A stretch of DNA of 64,000 nucleotides, taken from the NCBI GenBank assembly GCA_945874735.1, contig CAMCHI010000003.1:40295-104294 (forward strand), given 5' to 3'. The translations under genes and the position numbers were made by a program. Shown piece by piece: positions 51,753 to 60,077 of the stretch. Each line of letters starts with the position of its first letter. Within the stretch, counting starts at the first letter, position 1. The notes under the pieces were generated by a model, which was not told the DNA's origin, did no database searches, and worked only from the letters and a program-made list of their open reading frames with translations. Source of the stretch: an uncultured Arcanobacterium sp. (GTDB lineage Bacteria > Actinomycetota > Actinomycetes > Actinomycetales > Actinomycetaceae).

Positions 51753-54398
51753 TTAGAAGCCTCCTCCGGTGATGAGTGCTGCACGGGTGTTGATGCGCCC
51801 TAGCTGGGCATCCAGGCGCGGGGCCAGCTTGCCGACCAAGGTGCCATCGTCCAAGACCACCTGAAGGTTGAGCCCTTCCAGCAGGCTGCGGCCGGTCGCT
51901 TCAACTATCCTTTGGATATCAAACCCTGCCCCTGCCCCGGTTGCTGCCGGGTGGGTTAGGTTCGGGTCAAGGACGGCTGGGGTCAGAGGGATATCCACTC
52001 CTGCTTCCAGGTCGCTCAAGGCTCCCAAGGCATCAGCTGCCAGGTCGGTGGCTGCATCGATAGCCCGCTGGCCGGTGTCCTGGATACCTCCGGCAAGTCC
52101 TCGGGTGAGCATGTCGCCAACCCAGGCCATTTCCTTAGAGGGAGAGTTGATACCGAAGAAGCCGGTGACAGAGTCCCAGATTCCTTCACACCAGGAAGCT
52201 ACCTGGTCCCAGAGCCAGCCTGAGAGCTGCTGGATACCCTGCCAGAGTCCTCGCACCAGATCAGCACCAGCAGAGACCATCCGTGGAACCCCGTCGATAA
52301 CGGCCCGCACGATGGCCGAGATAATTTGCGGGATGGCCGCAACCACGGCAGAAATAATCTCAGGTAGAGCAGAAATCAGCGAGGTCAGCAGTTGAATACC
52401 TGCCTGGATAATCTGCGGAATAGCCGAAGCAATCGCGGTGATAATGGCAGAGATGATCTGTGGCAGGGCGGTGACGATGGTTTGGATAATCTGAGGCAAG
52501 GCTCCAATCAGAGCCACCAGCAGGTCAATGCCCGCTTGGATAATCTGCGGAATCATACCCAGCAAGTTGGTGACGATTGAGTCGATAATCTGCGGCAAGA
52601 CAGCCACGATGGTCTCAATAATCACCGGCAGTGCTGAGATCAGCGCAGTGAGCAGGTCAATCCCAGCCTGAATCAAGGCCGGGATACCGGTGGCTAAGAA
52701 TTCGACAATGGCGGTGATGATGGCAGGTAGAGCCTCAATGAGCACCGGGATAGCTTCCAACAGGCCTTGGGCTAGCCCCAGAATCAGGGTGAGGGCTGCT
52801 TCAAGAATCATGGGCAGGTTATCAATGAGCCCCTGCACCAGCGCCATCACCGTTGCCATCATGGCAGGAAGTAGCTCAGGCAAAGCCTCACCAATACCTG
52901 TCACCAAGGTTGCAATCACCTGAGCAGCAGCTTCTAAAAACAGAGGCAGAGCCTCCAGCAGCGCGGTCAGCAAGGTGGTGACCAGTAGCAGAGCTGATTC
53001 AGCCACCGAGGGAAGCACAGAGATCAGCCCTTCGAGCAGGGCTGAAATAATCTGTACCCCGGTCTCAAGAACCACGGGGAGTTGTTCGGTGATGAAGGCC
53101 AATGCCTCGGCAATGATGGTGTCAAAAGCGGCGATCACACCGGGGATGCCGTTTTCTTCGAAGGCGACGGTGAGTGTATCGACCCAACCATTGACCATAG
53201 GCAGCACCGTTTCAGCCAGGGCTGCTGTCACCCCACCAGCCAGTAAGCCTTTGAGGTTATTGACCCCATCCTCTAGGGTTGCCATTTGGCCAGAGAAGGT
53301 CTTGGATTGAGCCTCCATAGCACCGTGGAAGCGGCCACCTTCAGCGGTCGCTGAGGCAAAAGCGTCGGCAACCATATCAGCACTGATAGCGCCCTTGGCC
53401 ATTTCCTCCTTGAGCTCTCCGATGGACTTGCCGGTCTGGCGGCTAATTTCCTCCAGAGGGTTGAAGCCAGCGTTAATCATCTGGTTGAGATCTTGGCCGG
53501 TGAGCTTACCGGTGGAGGACATTTGAGCAAAGGCCAGGGTGAGGGATTCGAGTTTGCCAGCATCGCCCTGGGAGATATCACCGAGTTGGCGCAGGCGCAG
53601 CTGGGCTTCTTCGGCACTGATACCGAAAGCCATGAGGGTCTGGGTGTTTTTGGCCAGATGCTCCATGCCAAAGGGCGTAGCTGCTGCTTCCTTCTTGAGG
53701 TTATTGACCAGCTCTTGAGCCTTGGCCTGGTCCCCTAGCATGGTGGTGAAGCTAGTGGTGTACTCCTCCATCTGGGCGTTATAAGCCACACCGTCCTTCA
53801 GCACCCCGACGAAGCCCTTGGAGATACCGGCGATAGCAGACCCGATGGCTTTGATACCACCGATGATGAACTCACTGGCCAGGTTGGCTTTAAGAACATC
53901 ACCGAAGATGGAGGTTTTCTTAGCTCCTTCATCGAGTTCGTCGGTCAGCTGGTCGACTTCGCCGCTGAGTTGATCGGCCCCTTGGGCTGCGTCCTTCAGT
54001 TCAGTCTCGGCGTCCCCGCTTTCATCTCCGAGTTCATCGAGGGCCTTGGTGTTATCGGCTAGCTCTTTTTCGAGGGTGTTGAGGGTGGCGGTGGCGTTGT
54101 TGAGCTGGATTTGCCAGTTCTTGGTCCGTGCATCGTTTTCGCCGAAGGAGGCTGCACTGTTCTCTAGGGCTGCTTTGAGCGTTTCGACCTTGAAGCGGTG
54201 GGCTTCGACTTCTTTGGCCAGCTGGGCGTTCTTGGCACTGAGGGCTGCGGCGCTGGTTTCGTTTTTGCCGAACTGGGAGGCGACCAGTTTCATTTCTGAG
54301 CCCAGTACTCGCATTTCGCGGTTGATCTCCGTCAGGGCTTTTTTGAATTCGCGTTCGCCTTCAACCCCGATTTTCAGACCGAATGTGGAATCAGACAT
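51753..54398 (-). CDS. Tail tape measure protein
   Basis: 881 aa. Residues 1-165 are coiled-coil (KALTEINREMRVLGSEMKLV). The TMP core follows, with FTTMLGDQAKAQELVNNLKKEA and MINAGFNPLEEISRQTGKSI. The 430-720 region is a long series of hydrophobic repeats of the LPQIIQ/IPQIIQAGIDLLVALIGAL type, spanning about 290 residues. WLWDQVASWCEGIWDSVTGFFGINSPSKEMAWVGDML is the typical conserved SPS...M..VG end. TMP length sets tail length. The start follows the gpGT chaperone gene by 38 bases. Confidence 0.95.
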   Translation of the reverse strand: MSDSTFGLKIGVEGEREFKKALTEINREMRVLGSEMKLVASQFGKNETSAAALSAKNAQLAKEVEAHRFKVETLKAALENSAASFGENDARTKNWQIQLNNATATLNTLEKELADNTKALDELGDESGDAETELKDAAQGADQLSGEVDQLTDELDEGAKKTSIFGDVLKANLASEFIIGGIKAIGSAIAGISKGFVGVLKDGVAYNAQMEEYTTSFTTMLGDQAKAQELVNNLKKEAAATPFGMEHLAKNTQTLMAFGISAEEAQLRLRQLGDISQGDAGKLESLTLAFAQMSSTGKLTGQDLNQMINAGFNPLEEISRQTGKSIGELKEEMAKGAISADMVADAFASATAEGGRFHGAMEAQSKTFSGQMATLEDGVNNLKGLLAGGVTAALAETVLPMVNGWVDTLTVAFEENGIPGVIAAFDTIIAEALAFITEQLPVVLETGVQIISALLEGLISVLPSVAESALLLVTTLLTALLEALPLFLEAAAQVIATLVTGIGEALPELLPAMMATVMALVQGLIDNLPMILEAALTLILGLAQGLLEAIPVLIEALPAIITAIVEFLATGIPALIQAGIDLLTALISALPVIIETIVAVLPQIIDSIVTNLLGMIPQIIQAGIDLLVALIGALPQIIQTIVTALPQIISAIITAIASAIPQIIQAGIQLLTSLISALPEIISAVVAAIPQIISAIVRAVIDGVPRMVSAGADLVRGLWQGIQQLSGWLWDQVASWCEGIWDSVTGFFGINSPSKEMAWVGDMLTRGLAGGIQDTGQRAIDAATDLAADALGALSDLEAGVDIPLTPAVLDPNLTHPAATGAGAGFDIQRIVEATGRSLLEGLNLQVVLDDGTLVGKLAPRLDAQLGRINTRAALITGGGF

Positions 54399-54436
54399 GA
54401 GGATGGTTCACCTCCCAGAACCGTGATGTGAAGGGG

Positions 54437-55008
54437 TTAGATGCCTTCGGGGATGATGTCGTCGATGGTGAGCTGCCGGTAGGGTGTGGCCCGTCCGGTC
54501 TCTTGTTTCCAGCACTCCACCAAATCCAGCAGGAACCCAAAGGGCATCAGCCACACCTGCTCCAGGCTCAGGTTCAGGTGGCTGATGCCCACATAGATCA
54601 GGCGGGTAAAGACTGCCGCCTCAGACTCTAGGGTGTGGGTGTTGGGGCTTTTGGGTCAGAGAGAATCTCCCGCTTGGTGCCCTTGACCAAGGCAGCGCTA
54701 ATGGCTTCCTTGTACCCGGCCAAGTCCCCAGGGACCGTGAGAATCTCCAAATCCTCTGCGGTGATTTCTGGTTTGGGGTCCTGCGGGTTGGTCAGGTTGT
54801 GAATAAGCACCGACTGGTTGGCCAGCAGGGCGATGAGCCAGGTGACTTCTGTGAGGGACTGGGCGATATCGTCACTGGTTTCCAGGGCTGCCCCGAGTTT
54901 GTCGAGCCCGCCGTAGCGTTCAGCGATCAGGCGGGTAGCTCGGGTGGTGAGGATGAGTTCGAAGTCGCGCCCGGCAATGGTGATGTGGGCATCGGCGTGA
55001 GTTGCCAT
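54437..55008 (-). CDS. Tail assembly chaperone gpGT, made by -1 frameshift
   Basis: A 190-aa fusion: 120 residues of gpG, then a -1 slip at CCCAAAA and 70 more residues (SPNTHTLES... to ...TIDDIIPEGI). The gpT part (VFTRLIYVGISHLNLSLEQV, LDLVECWKQETGRATPYRQL) has the W-rich helical look of gpT partners. The open -1 frame runs cleanly to a TAA at 54437. gpGT binds the tape measure and major tail protein during assembly and is not in the virion. The ORF track missed it because it has no start codon. Confidence 0.85.
54628..55008 (-). CDS. Tail assembly chaperone gpG
   Basis: A 126-aa protein ending a few codons after the slippery site (KAPTPTP then TAG). The fold (ITIAGRDFELILTTRATRLIAERYGGLDKLGAAL, then EVTWLIALLANQSV) matches the phage tail assembly chaperone family. 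It lies between the major tail protein and the tape measure gene, the conserved position. It would be made in excess over gpGT. Confidence 0.88.
   Translation of the reverse strand: MATHADAHITIAGRDFELILTTRATRLIAERYGGLDKLGAALETSDDIAQSLTEVTWLIALLANQSVLIHNLTNPQDPKPEITAEDLEILTVPGDLAGYKEAISAALVKGTKREILSDPKAPTPTP
54649..54655 (-). promoter_or_regulatory. Programmed -1 ribosomal frameshift site CCCAAAA
   Basis: On the minus strand the zero frame reads GAC-CCA-AAA-GCC, so C-CCA-AAA fits the X-XXY-YYZ slippery rule. The slip occurs at codons 119-120 of gpG. The zero frame stops 19 bases after the heptamer and the -1 frame stays open for 70 codons. This is the expected location in siphovirus tail operons. 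Confidence 0.85.
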
Positions 55009-55043
55009 GGGTTTCTCCTCTGTGTGAAAGATGGGCTGTGGGG

Positions 55044-55589
55044 TTAGCTGGCTGCGGCTGCGGCGCCTGGTTCGTAGACCTTGGTGTACCAGCTAGAAAT
55101 CACTTGGGCTCCGACGCCGGTGACTCCTTCGGTCACTTCTGCCTTCCAGGGGTGTTTGCCGGTGGAATCTGCCTTGTTTCGGCGCATGATGGTGCCCTCG
55201 ATGGAGGGGGTCTGGAAGGTGATGGAGTCACCCTTGGTGGCCAGCGTGGTGGTGGGTAGGGCGAACTTGACCTTGTAGAGCCAGAAGTACTTGTACTTGC
55301 CGTTGGCTTTCGCTGCCCTGAAGCCGATAGCGACCGGTTTGCCGCCGTCCTCTGAGGATGAGATGAGGACCCCGTTGGCATCGACGCCTAGGGTGAGGGT
55401 GCCGGATTTGAATTCTTTGACGACTTCGCTGGGCCCGTCGTCGGCGTAGAGGATGGCTTCGGCAACTTCGACGGAGAGTTCGGCGCTGATGGCCTTCGCT
55501 AAAGGTGTGGGGGTGGCGTAGGTTTCCTCCCCGCTGGTGTTTTCTGTAATGGTTGCGTAGTAGAGCTTGTCTAGTCCAATGGTGGCCAT
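55044..55589 (-). CDS. Major tail protein, phi13 type
   Basis: A 181-aa tail-tube subunit. Family marks are MATIGLDKLYYATITE, KAISAELSVEVAEAILYADDGPSEVVKEFKSGTLTLGV (the ADD...V..F..G.lt segment) and TFQTPSIEGTIMRRNKAD, with an Ala-rich tail. It lies just ahead of the chaperone genes. Upstream, a foreign plus-strand gene separates it from the tail terminator, so it may have its own promoter. Confidence 0.93.
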   Translation of the reverse strand: MATIGLDKLYYATITENTSGEETYATPTPLAKAISAELSVEVAEAILYADDGPSEVVKEFKSGTLTLGVDANGVLISSSEDGGKPVAIGFRAAKANGKYKYFWLYKVKFALPTTTLATKGDSITFQTPSIEGTIMRRNKADSTGKHPWKAEVTEGVTGVGAQVISSWYTKVYEPGAAAAAS

Positions 55590-55645
55590 GGCAGTTGGTG
55601 TCCTTCCAAATCGTGAGAGGGGTGGGTGCTTAAACTTGAACTAGC

Positions 55646-55666
55646 CAGGCACACGAAAGGTGCCTG
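55646..55666. other. Perfect hairpin between mrr and the major tail gene
   Basis: CAGGCAC/GTGCCTG, a 7-bp perfect stem with a seven-base loop, lies 30 bases before the Mrr start. It has no long T-run on either side. It may be an operator, or a terminator remnant at the insertion edge of the moron. Confidence 0.4.
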
Positions 55667-55695
55667 TCGTTCGTTTGCTTGTAAGGTGCCTTGTG

Positions 55696-56631
55696 ATGAT
55701 TGATCGTGTGCCCACGACCGATGAGTTCCGGCCAGCTGTCCTTCGGGTCTTGGCTGACGGGAAAGTCTTGAGTTTTTCTGAGCTCTGCCAGGCTGCAGCT
55801 GACTATCTGCGGCTCAGTGAAGCAGCTCGTGCAGAGACCCTACCCAGTGGGCAGCCCAGGTACCGGAATCGGATGAACTGGGCTTGTTCTGCTCTGGTGA
55901 AAGCTGGGCTGGTGGCTCGGCCTGAGCGGGGTATGTATCAGATCGCTGAAAACGGGCGGAGCGTGGATGCTAGGAATCTCACCTCCTACAGTGAGAAGGA
56001 TCTGCTGGAGTGGCCGACCTGGCAGGAGTACCAGCAAGAAATCGCTGAACGCAAAGCCAACGAAAACTCCACGCCTGGTGCTGGCGGTCAGGGTGTGGAT
56101 GCTGAGGGTGACCCGATTGAGCAGGCTATTGACTTAACCCGCATCCACAACGCTGCTGTGGAGACCGAACTGCGGGCCAAGCTGCAAGAAGGAACCCCTG
56201 CCTTTTTCGAGAAGGCTGTGGTCGATTTGCTCTGGGCTATGGGTTATGGAGGGCCGCACGGTGAACGCGAACACCTGGGCAAGTCCGGCGACGGCGGCAT
56301 CGACGGGGTTATCCGCCAGGACGCCTTGGGTCTGAACAAGGTCTATATCCAGGCCAAGAGGTACGCTGACGGGAACGCGGTGGGTCGTCCTGCCATTCAG
56401 CAGTTCTTCGGTTCGCTCTCCTCACGCGGGGCTGACCGGGGTGTTTTCATCACCACCTCCCGCTTCTCAGAAGAAGCCAAGCGGGAAGCAGATATCTATA
56501 AGACCATCATCCTGATCGACGGTATCCGCCTGACCAAGCTCATGCTCGAATACAAGGTCGGCGTGCAACCAGCCCAGCACCTGACCCTCTTCCAGGTTGA
56601 TGAGGATTATTTCGACTCAGATCTGGCTTAG
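55696..56631 (+). CDS. mrr: Mrr-type restriction endonuclease (phage moron)
   Basis: 311 aa from the ATG at 55696 (AAGGTG 8 bases upstream; the track's GTG at 55660 adds 12 unlikely residues). The N-terminal winged-helix domain (DEFRPAVLRVLADGKVLSFSELCQAAADYL, then NWACSALVKAGLVARPERGMYQIAENG) has the layout of E. coli Mrr. The C-terminal PD-(D/E)XK domain has GKSGDGGIDGVI and VYIQAKRY (QxK), then RGVFITTSRFSEEA and LIDGIRLTKLM. Mrr cuts modified or foreign DNA. It is the only plus-strand gene among the late genes and sits between tail terminator and major tail protein. Its end overlaps the tail terminator gene by 15 bases. Confidence 0.92.
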   Translation: MIDRVPTTDEFRPAVLRVLADGKVLSFSELCQAAADYLRLSEAARAETLPSGQPRYRNRMNWACSALVKAGLVARPERGMYQIAENGRSVDARNLTSYSEKDLLEWPTWQEYQQEIAERKANENSTPGAGGQGVDAEGDPIEQAIDLTRIHNAAVETELRAKLQEGTPAFFEKAVVDLLWAMGYGGPHGEREHLGKSGDGGIDGVIRQDALGLNKVYIQAKRYADGNAVGRPAIQQFFGSLSSRGADRGVFITTSRFSEEAKREADIYKTIILIDGIRLTKLMLEYKVGVQPAQHLTLFQVDEDYFDSDLA

Positions 56632-56970
56632 CTGCCAAGCGGCACAATCAATGGCGTAGTGATGATAGCCGGTCTCCACCTCGTAGCCCACATAGGTGCG
56701 GGCCTCGATCGTGATGTCCTGCTGCCTCAGGGCCCGGGTGAGGGCATCCCGTAAAGGCAGGTAGTTACCGGTAGTAAAGACCGAGAGTCTCACATGTTCA
56801 ATCTGCGCCCCCGGTGTATTGGAGGCATGTAGATCGAAGACGTCGGCTATCGGGGTGAGCACCACGAAGCTGTTCGGTGCTGGTGAGGCCCGGTAGGCAC
56901 CAGTTTCACACGGTAACTGCAAGACTTTGCAGAGACTGACCAGTCGCTGCAGTAGAGGCTGACCGGTCAT
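56617..56970 (-). CDS. Tail terminator/completion protein (by position)
   Basis: A 117-aa protein (RLVSLCKVLQLPCETGAY, HVRLSVFTTGNYLPLRDAL, GYHHYAIDCAAWQLSQI). I do not recognise a strong motif, but the size, its place between HK97-gp10 and the major tail protein, and the strand pattern fit siphovirus tail terminators. It overlaps the HK97-gp10 gene by four bases. Confidence 0.65.
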   Translation of the reverse strand: MTGQPLLQRLVSLCKVLQLPCETGAYRASPAPNSFVVLTPIADVFDLHASNTPGAQIEHVRLSVFTTGNYLPLRDALTRALRQQDITIEARTYVGYEVETGYHHYAIDCAAWQLSQI

Positions 56971-57401
56971 GGACTGATACCTCCGAGCTTGCTCGTGAGT
57001 GTCTGTTTCATGGCCGCAAGAGCCGGACCTCTAGTTTGGGCCCTGGTCGGTGCCAAGAAAGGGCGGGGTGTCTGCCGGGATGAGCCGTATTCCAATACGG
57101 TGGCGATTTTGGCATGCGAAACGCCATCACGCCGGTTCTCAGCGAAACCTACCTTGACGTTGATGGTGCCCTTGGAGGTTGCCCTCACCGGTGAGGTGCC
57201 CAAGGCAGCAAGTAGCTGGCCGGTTGATTGGCTGGGCCGGGTGGTTTGGCCGATCGCTCCGGTGAGGTTGGTGCGCATCCTCGGCTCCACGACCGCTGCC
57301 CCCGCTTTGAGAGCATCAGCGGCGAAGGCATCGATCTGGGAGGCAGCAGCATCCAGGGCATCGAGAAACTTGGTGGGCACATTGATCTGGGCTTTAGCCA
57401 T
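56967..57401 (-). CDS. HK97 gp10-family head-tail protein
   Basis: A 144-aa protein. The HK97-gp10 pattern is LKAGAAVVEPRMRTNLTGAIG, then a Gly/Asn-rich turn, then HAKIATVLEYGSSRQTPRPFLAPT. It is a neck/tail-completion protein found in HK97-like phages between head closure and tail terminator. Confidence 0.88.
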   Translation of the reverse strand: MAKAQINVPTKFLDALDAAASQIDAFAADALKAGAAVVEPRMRTNLTGAIGQTTRPSQSTGQLLAALGTSPVRATSKGTINVKVGFAENRRDGVSHAKIATVLEYGSSRQTPRPFLAPTRAQTRGPALAAMKQTLTSKLGGISP

Positions 57402-57765
57402 GTGTCGTTTCTCCTTCCGGGTCAGTGCGGTGAGCCAGCACTTCGATGTAACGGGAGCCGATGACTTCTACGGAATCAATGGCCCAGAGTGTGTTCTGGT
57501 AGTCGATGAGGTTGCGCTCATCGACACTCCAGTCTGGGTGGGTGCGGAAGCGAAAGAGGACGGTGGCCTTGGTGAAGGCTGCCCGGTTCACCCAGCTACT
57601 GGTGGCATGCCGGTGCTCTACCGAAGCCAAGACCTCTGCCTTCAGCTCGGTATCTGCCGTGTGGAAACCTGCTGCATCGGTGCTCACGGCCGGGGTGAGA
57701 ATCTGTAGCTGGTGTTTCATCAGACCAAAAGACATGAGCTGTGCTGCCTTTGCTAGATTTTCCAT
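57394..57765 (-). CDS. Phage head closure / head-tail adaptor protein
   Basis: A 123-aa protein of the SPP1 gp16/phage head-tail adaptor kind: KHQLQILTPAV...EVLASVEHRHATSSWVNRAAFTKATVLFRFRTHPDWSVDERNLIDY and YIEVLAHRTD. The start may be the internal ATG at 57735 (MSFGLMKHQ), since the first 10 residues overlap the gp6-like gene. It overlaps the HK97-gp10 gene by eight bases. Confidence 0.8.
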   Translation of the reverse strand: MENLAKAAQLMSFGLMKHQLQILTPAVSTDAAGFHTADTELKAEVLASVEHRHATSSWVNRAAFTKATVLFRFRTHPDWSVDERNLIDYQNTLWAIDSVEVIGSRYIEVLAHRTDPEGETTHG

Positions 57766-58076
57766 TCTCGGTCTAACACCAGCAGCCGGTTGACTGCCTC
57801 CCAGACCGAGGCTGCTGCTTGGGTCTTGTCATTCCAAAACCCAGCAGTAGACCCATCCCTCGATTCGTAGAAATGGCTGGTCAGCATCACGATGGCCTGC
57901 TCGGTAGCCCCACTCATAGAGTTCTGGGAGTAGAACCCCTCTGGCAGGTGCTGATAGCTGACGGCATAGGAGGTGGCAGCAGCTAGCAGATGCTCGAGCA
58001 GGTCATCGTCCCTGTTGTGGGTGAGAATCAGGTTCTTCTTGACCTTCTCCAATAATTCGGCACTCACTGCTGCCAC
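57753..58076 (-). CDS. Head-tail connector protein (gp6-like)
   Basis: A 107-aa all-helical protein: ELLEKVKKNLILTHNRDDDLLEHLLAAATSYAVSYQ and AIVMLTSHFYESRDG, typical of the HK97 gp6-like/DNA packaging connector family that docks on the portal. It directly follows the capsid gene. Confidence 0.88.
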   Translation of the reverse strand: MAAVSAELLEKVKKNLILTHNRDDDLLEHLLAAATSYAVSYQHLPEGFYSQNSMSGATEQAIVMLTSHFYESRDGSTAGFWNDKTQAAASVWEAVNRLLVLDREWKI

Positions 58077-58121
58077 CTCCTTGTCTGTGTTTGGTCAGGG
58101 CCTGGACCCGGTGGGTGCGGG

Positions 58122-59336
58122 TTAGGCGGTCTTTTGGGTGAGGACTTGGATAGCCTCAGGCAGGATGAGTTTGCCATCGACTCGCTGGGTGGCCAGGAAG
58201 CCGACCTGGCCGCTGGTTGCAAAGAGCTCGTTGAGACGCTTGAAGGAGCGGCCCTGCCGGTCAGCAATCCAGTAGTAGGAGAAGTCACCGAAAGCCACGG
58301 ACTTGGCCCCTGCTTTGATTTCAGGGACGAAGGCGGAGGTCGCGACGGGTCGGCCCAGAATGGTATCCGGTGCCCCCAGGGTCAGGGCAGGCTGCCAGAG
58401 GTACTGGCCGGTTGAGTCCTTGAGCTTGCGGACCGTCTTGACGGTGGCATCGTTCATCAGCCAGGTCGCGTTCTTCCGGTACGGGGCCCGCAGGGCATAG
58501 TGCAGGTCGATGAGTTCATCGGCGGTAATATCGGTGGCCTTGGCGGTGGTGACCGGGCTCGGTGCACCGCCGGTGGCAGCGAAGATGCCGGTAGGCTTGC
58601 CTCGGCCGTCCCCTGCGATGAAGGCTTCTTCTTCAGCGGCACCGATACGGCGGGCGAACTCATCGGCCAGGTAGGCCTCCACGTTGAAGGCTGCGTCCTG
58701 CAGCAGTTCTTCGGAGATCTTCAGGAAGGTGCCTAGCTTGAAGGCGGAGAGGCTGACCTGGTCAAAGACCTCATCTGATTCGGTCATGGCCTTGCCTTCA
58801 TCCAGCCAGGAGGCGGCCCCGTGGGTGGAGACGACCGGGATCTTGCGGTCCCCGCTGGTGGTCTGGATGACCTTGGCGATCGAACGCATGACGTTTTCAT
58901 CGGCCAGGGAGGTCACCAGGGTTGCTTCGAACTCATCGGGTACCAGGTATCCACCTTCTGAATCCACGCCTTCAGACAGGGCGTTGCGGATTTCTAGCGG
59001 TGAGTGGTTCAGCCGCATGGCATCCCAGAAGGCTGCCTTGTAGGCGCTACTGGCTCGACCGCGCTTGGTTTCCTCGGGGGTGTCGGGGCTGGTGCCGGGC
59101 ATGGAGGTCAGCGGGGTTGCGGTGGCACGGGCCAGTTCGCGCTCCATCCGTTCGGCTCGTTCGGTGCGGCCGATTTCCTTGGTGAGGGTGTCGAGCTCCG
59201 CTTCCATGCGGGAGTAGGTCTGCTCATCCTCAGCGGTCAGCAGACCGTTGTTAGCGCTGCGGCGCTCATCCAGGAAGGCCTTGGCCTGCTCCCACAGGGT
59301 GGCTCGGCGGTCAAAGAGAGTTGCGGCGGTAGTCAT
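58122..59336 (-). CDS. Major capsid protein, HK97 family
   Basis: 404 aa. The N-terminal ~100 residues are a helical delta domain (QAKAFLDERRSANN...TKEIGRTERAERMERELARA) that the protease should remove. The mature HK97 fold follows: EGVDSEGGYLVPDEFEATLVTSLADENVMR, SWLDEGKAMTESDEVFDQVSLSAFKLG, GDGRGKPTGIFAATGG, and ATWLMNDATVKTVRKLKDSTGQYLW. The order protease-capsid matches HK97 phages. Confidence 0.95.
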   Translation of the reverse strand: MTTAATLFDRRATLWEQAKAFLDERRSANNGLLTAEDEQTYSRMEAELDTLTKEIGRTERAERMERELARATATPLTSMPGTSPDTPEETKRGRASSAYKAAFWDAMRLNHSPLEIRNALSEGVDSEGGYLVPDEFEATLVTSLADENVMRSIAKVIQTTSGDRKIPVVSTHGAASWLDEGKAMTESDEVFDQVSLSAFKLGTFLKISEELLQDAAFNVEAYLADEFARRIGAAEEEAFIAGDGRGKPTGIFAATGGAPSPVTTAKATDITADELIDLHYALRAPYRKNATWLMNDATVKTVRKLKDSTGQYLWQPALTLGAPDTILGRPVATSAFVPEIKAGAKSVAFGDFSYYWIADRQGRSFKRLNELFATSGQVGFLATQRVDGKLILPEAIQVLTQKTA

Positions 59337-59372
59337 AATCAGGATGCTCCTATCGGACGGTGGTGGGTGGGT

Positions 59373-60077
59373 TTAGTGGGGTGCGGACATGAGGGCCGCG
59401 TAGGCTTCAGCGACGCTTCGGCCAGGTGGTTCAGGTGCTTTGGGGTGGTGGTTGATTTTGTTGACCAGGGCGAGTTCTGCCTGGTGGCGGTTGAACACCA
59501 CCCCGGCAGCTTGTACTGGTTGGGTGGTGCCGGTGTGGATTTCATCGGCAAAGCCCATCTGCACGGCGGCGGTGGCATCCATCCAGGTCTCGGCATCCAT
59601 GAGCCGGGCCAGTTTGGCTCGCTGCATCCCGGTTTTGAGCTCATAGGCGTTGATGATGGATTCTTTGACTGCCTGCAGCATCTCGATGGCTCGGCCGAGT
59701 TCCTGGGTGTCGCCTGCTGCCAGGGTGGCTGGGTTGTGAATCATCATCATGGACACCGGGGTCATTTTCACAGTGGAGGCAGCCATGGCGATGACCGAAG
59801 CGGCTGATGCTGCCAGGCCGTCGATAATGACGGTGACGTGACCTGGGTAGTCCAGCAGCATGTTGTAGATCTGGGCAGCTGCGATGCAGTCACCGCCAGG
59901 TGAGTTAATCCAGACGGTGATGTCTCCGTTTCCTGCTTTGAGTTCGGTTTCAAAGAGGGTGGGGGTGGTTTCGTCCTCGAACCAGGATTCTTCGGCGATG
60001 GGGCCGCTGATATGCAAGAGCCTCACCTCGGTGCTGTCGGGGTGAGGGTCGGTCCAGTTCCAAAATCGTCTGCTCAT
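59373..60077 (-). CDS. ClpP-like prohead maturation protease
   Basis: A 234-aa protease of the ClpP/crotonase fold. ITVWINSPGGDCIAAAQIYNML, the nucleophile segment GLAASAASVIAMAAS (Ser) and the His-containing MMMIHNPATLAAGDTQEL form the active site. It would cleave the capsid delta domain during head maturation. Its ATG overlaps the portal stop by four bases. Confidence 0.94.
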   Translation of the reverse strand: MSRRFWNWTDPHPDSTEVRLLHISGPIAEESWFEDETTPTLFETELKAGNGDITVWINSPGGDCIAAAQIYNMLLDYPGHVTVIIDGLAASAASVIAMAASTVKMTPVSMMMIHNPATLAAGDTQELGRAIEMLQAVKESIINAYELKTGMQRAKLARLMDAETWMDATAAVQMGFADEIHTGTTQPVQAAGVVFNRHQAELALVNKINHHPKAPEPPGRSVAEAYAALMSAPH

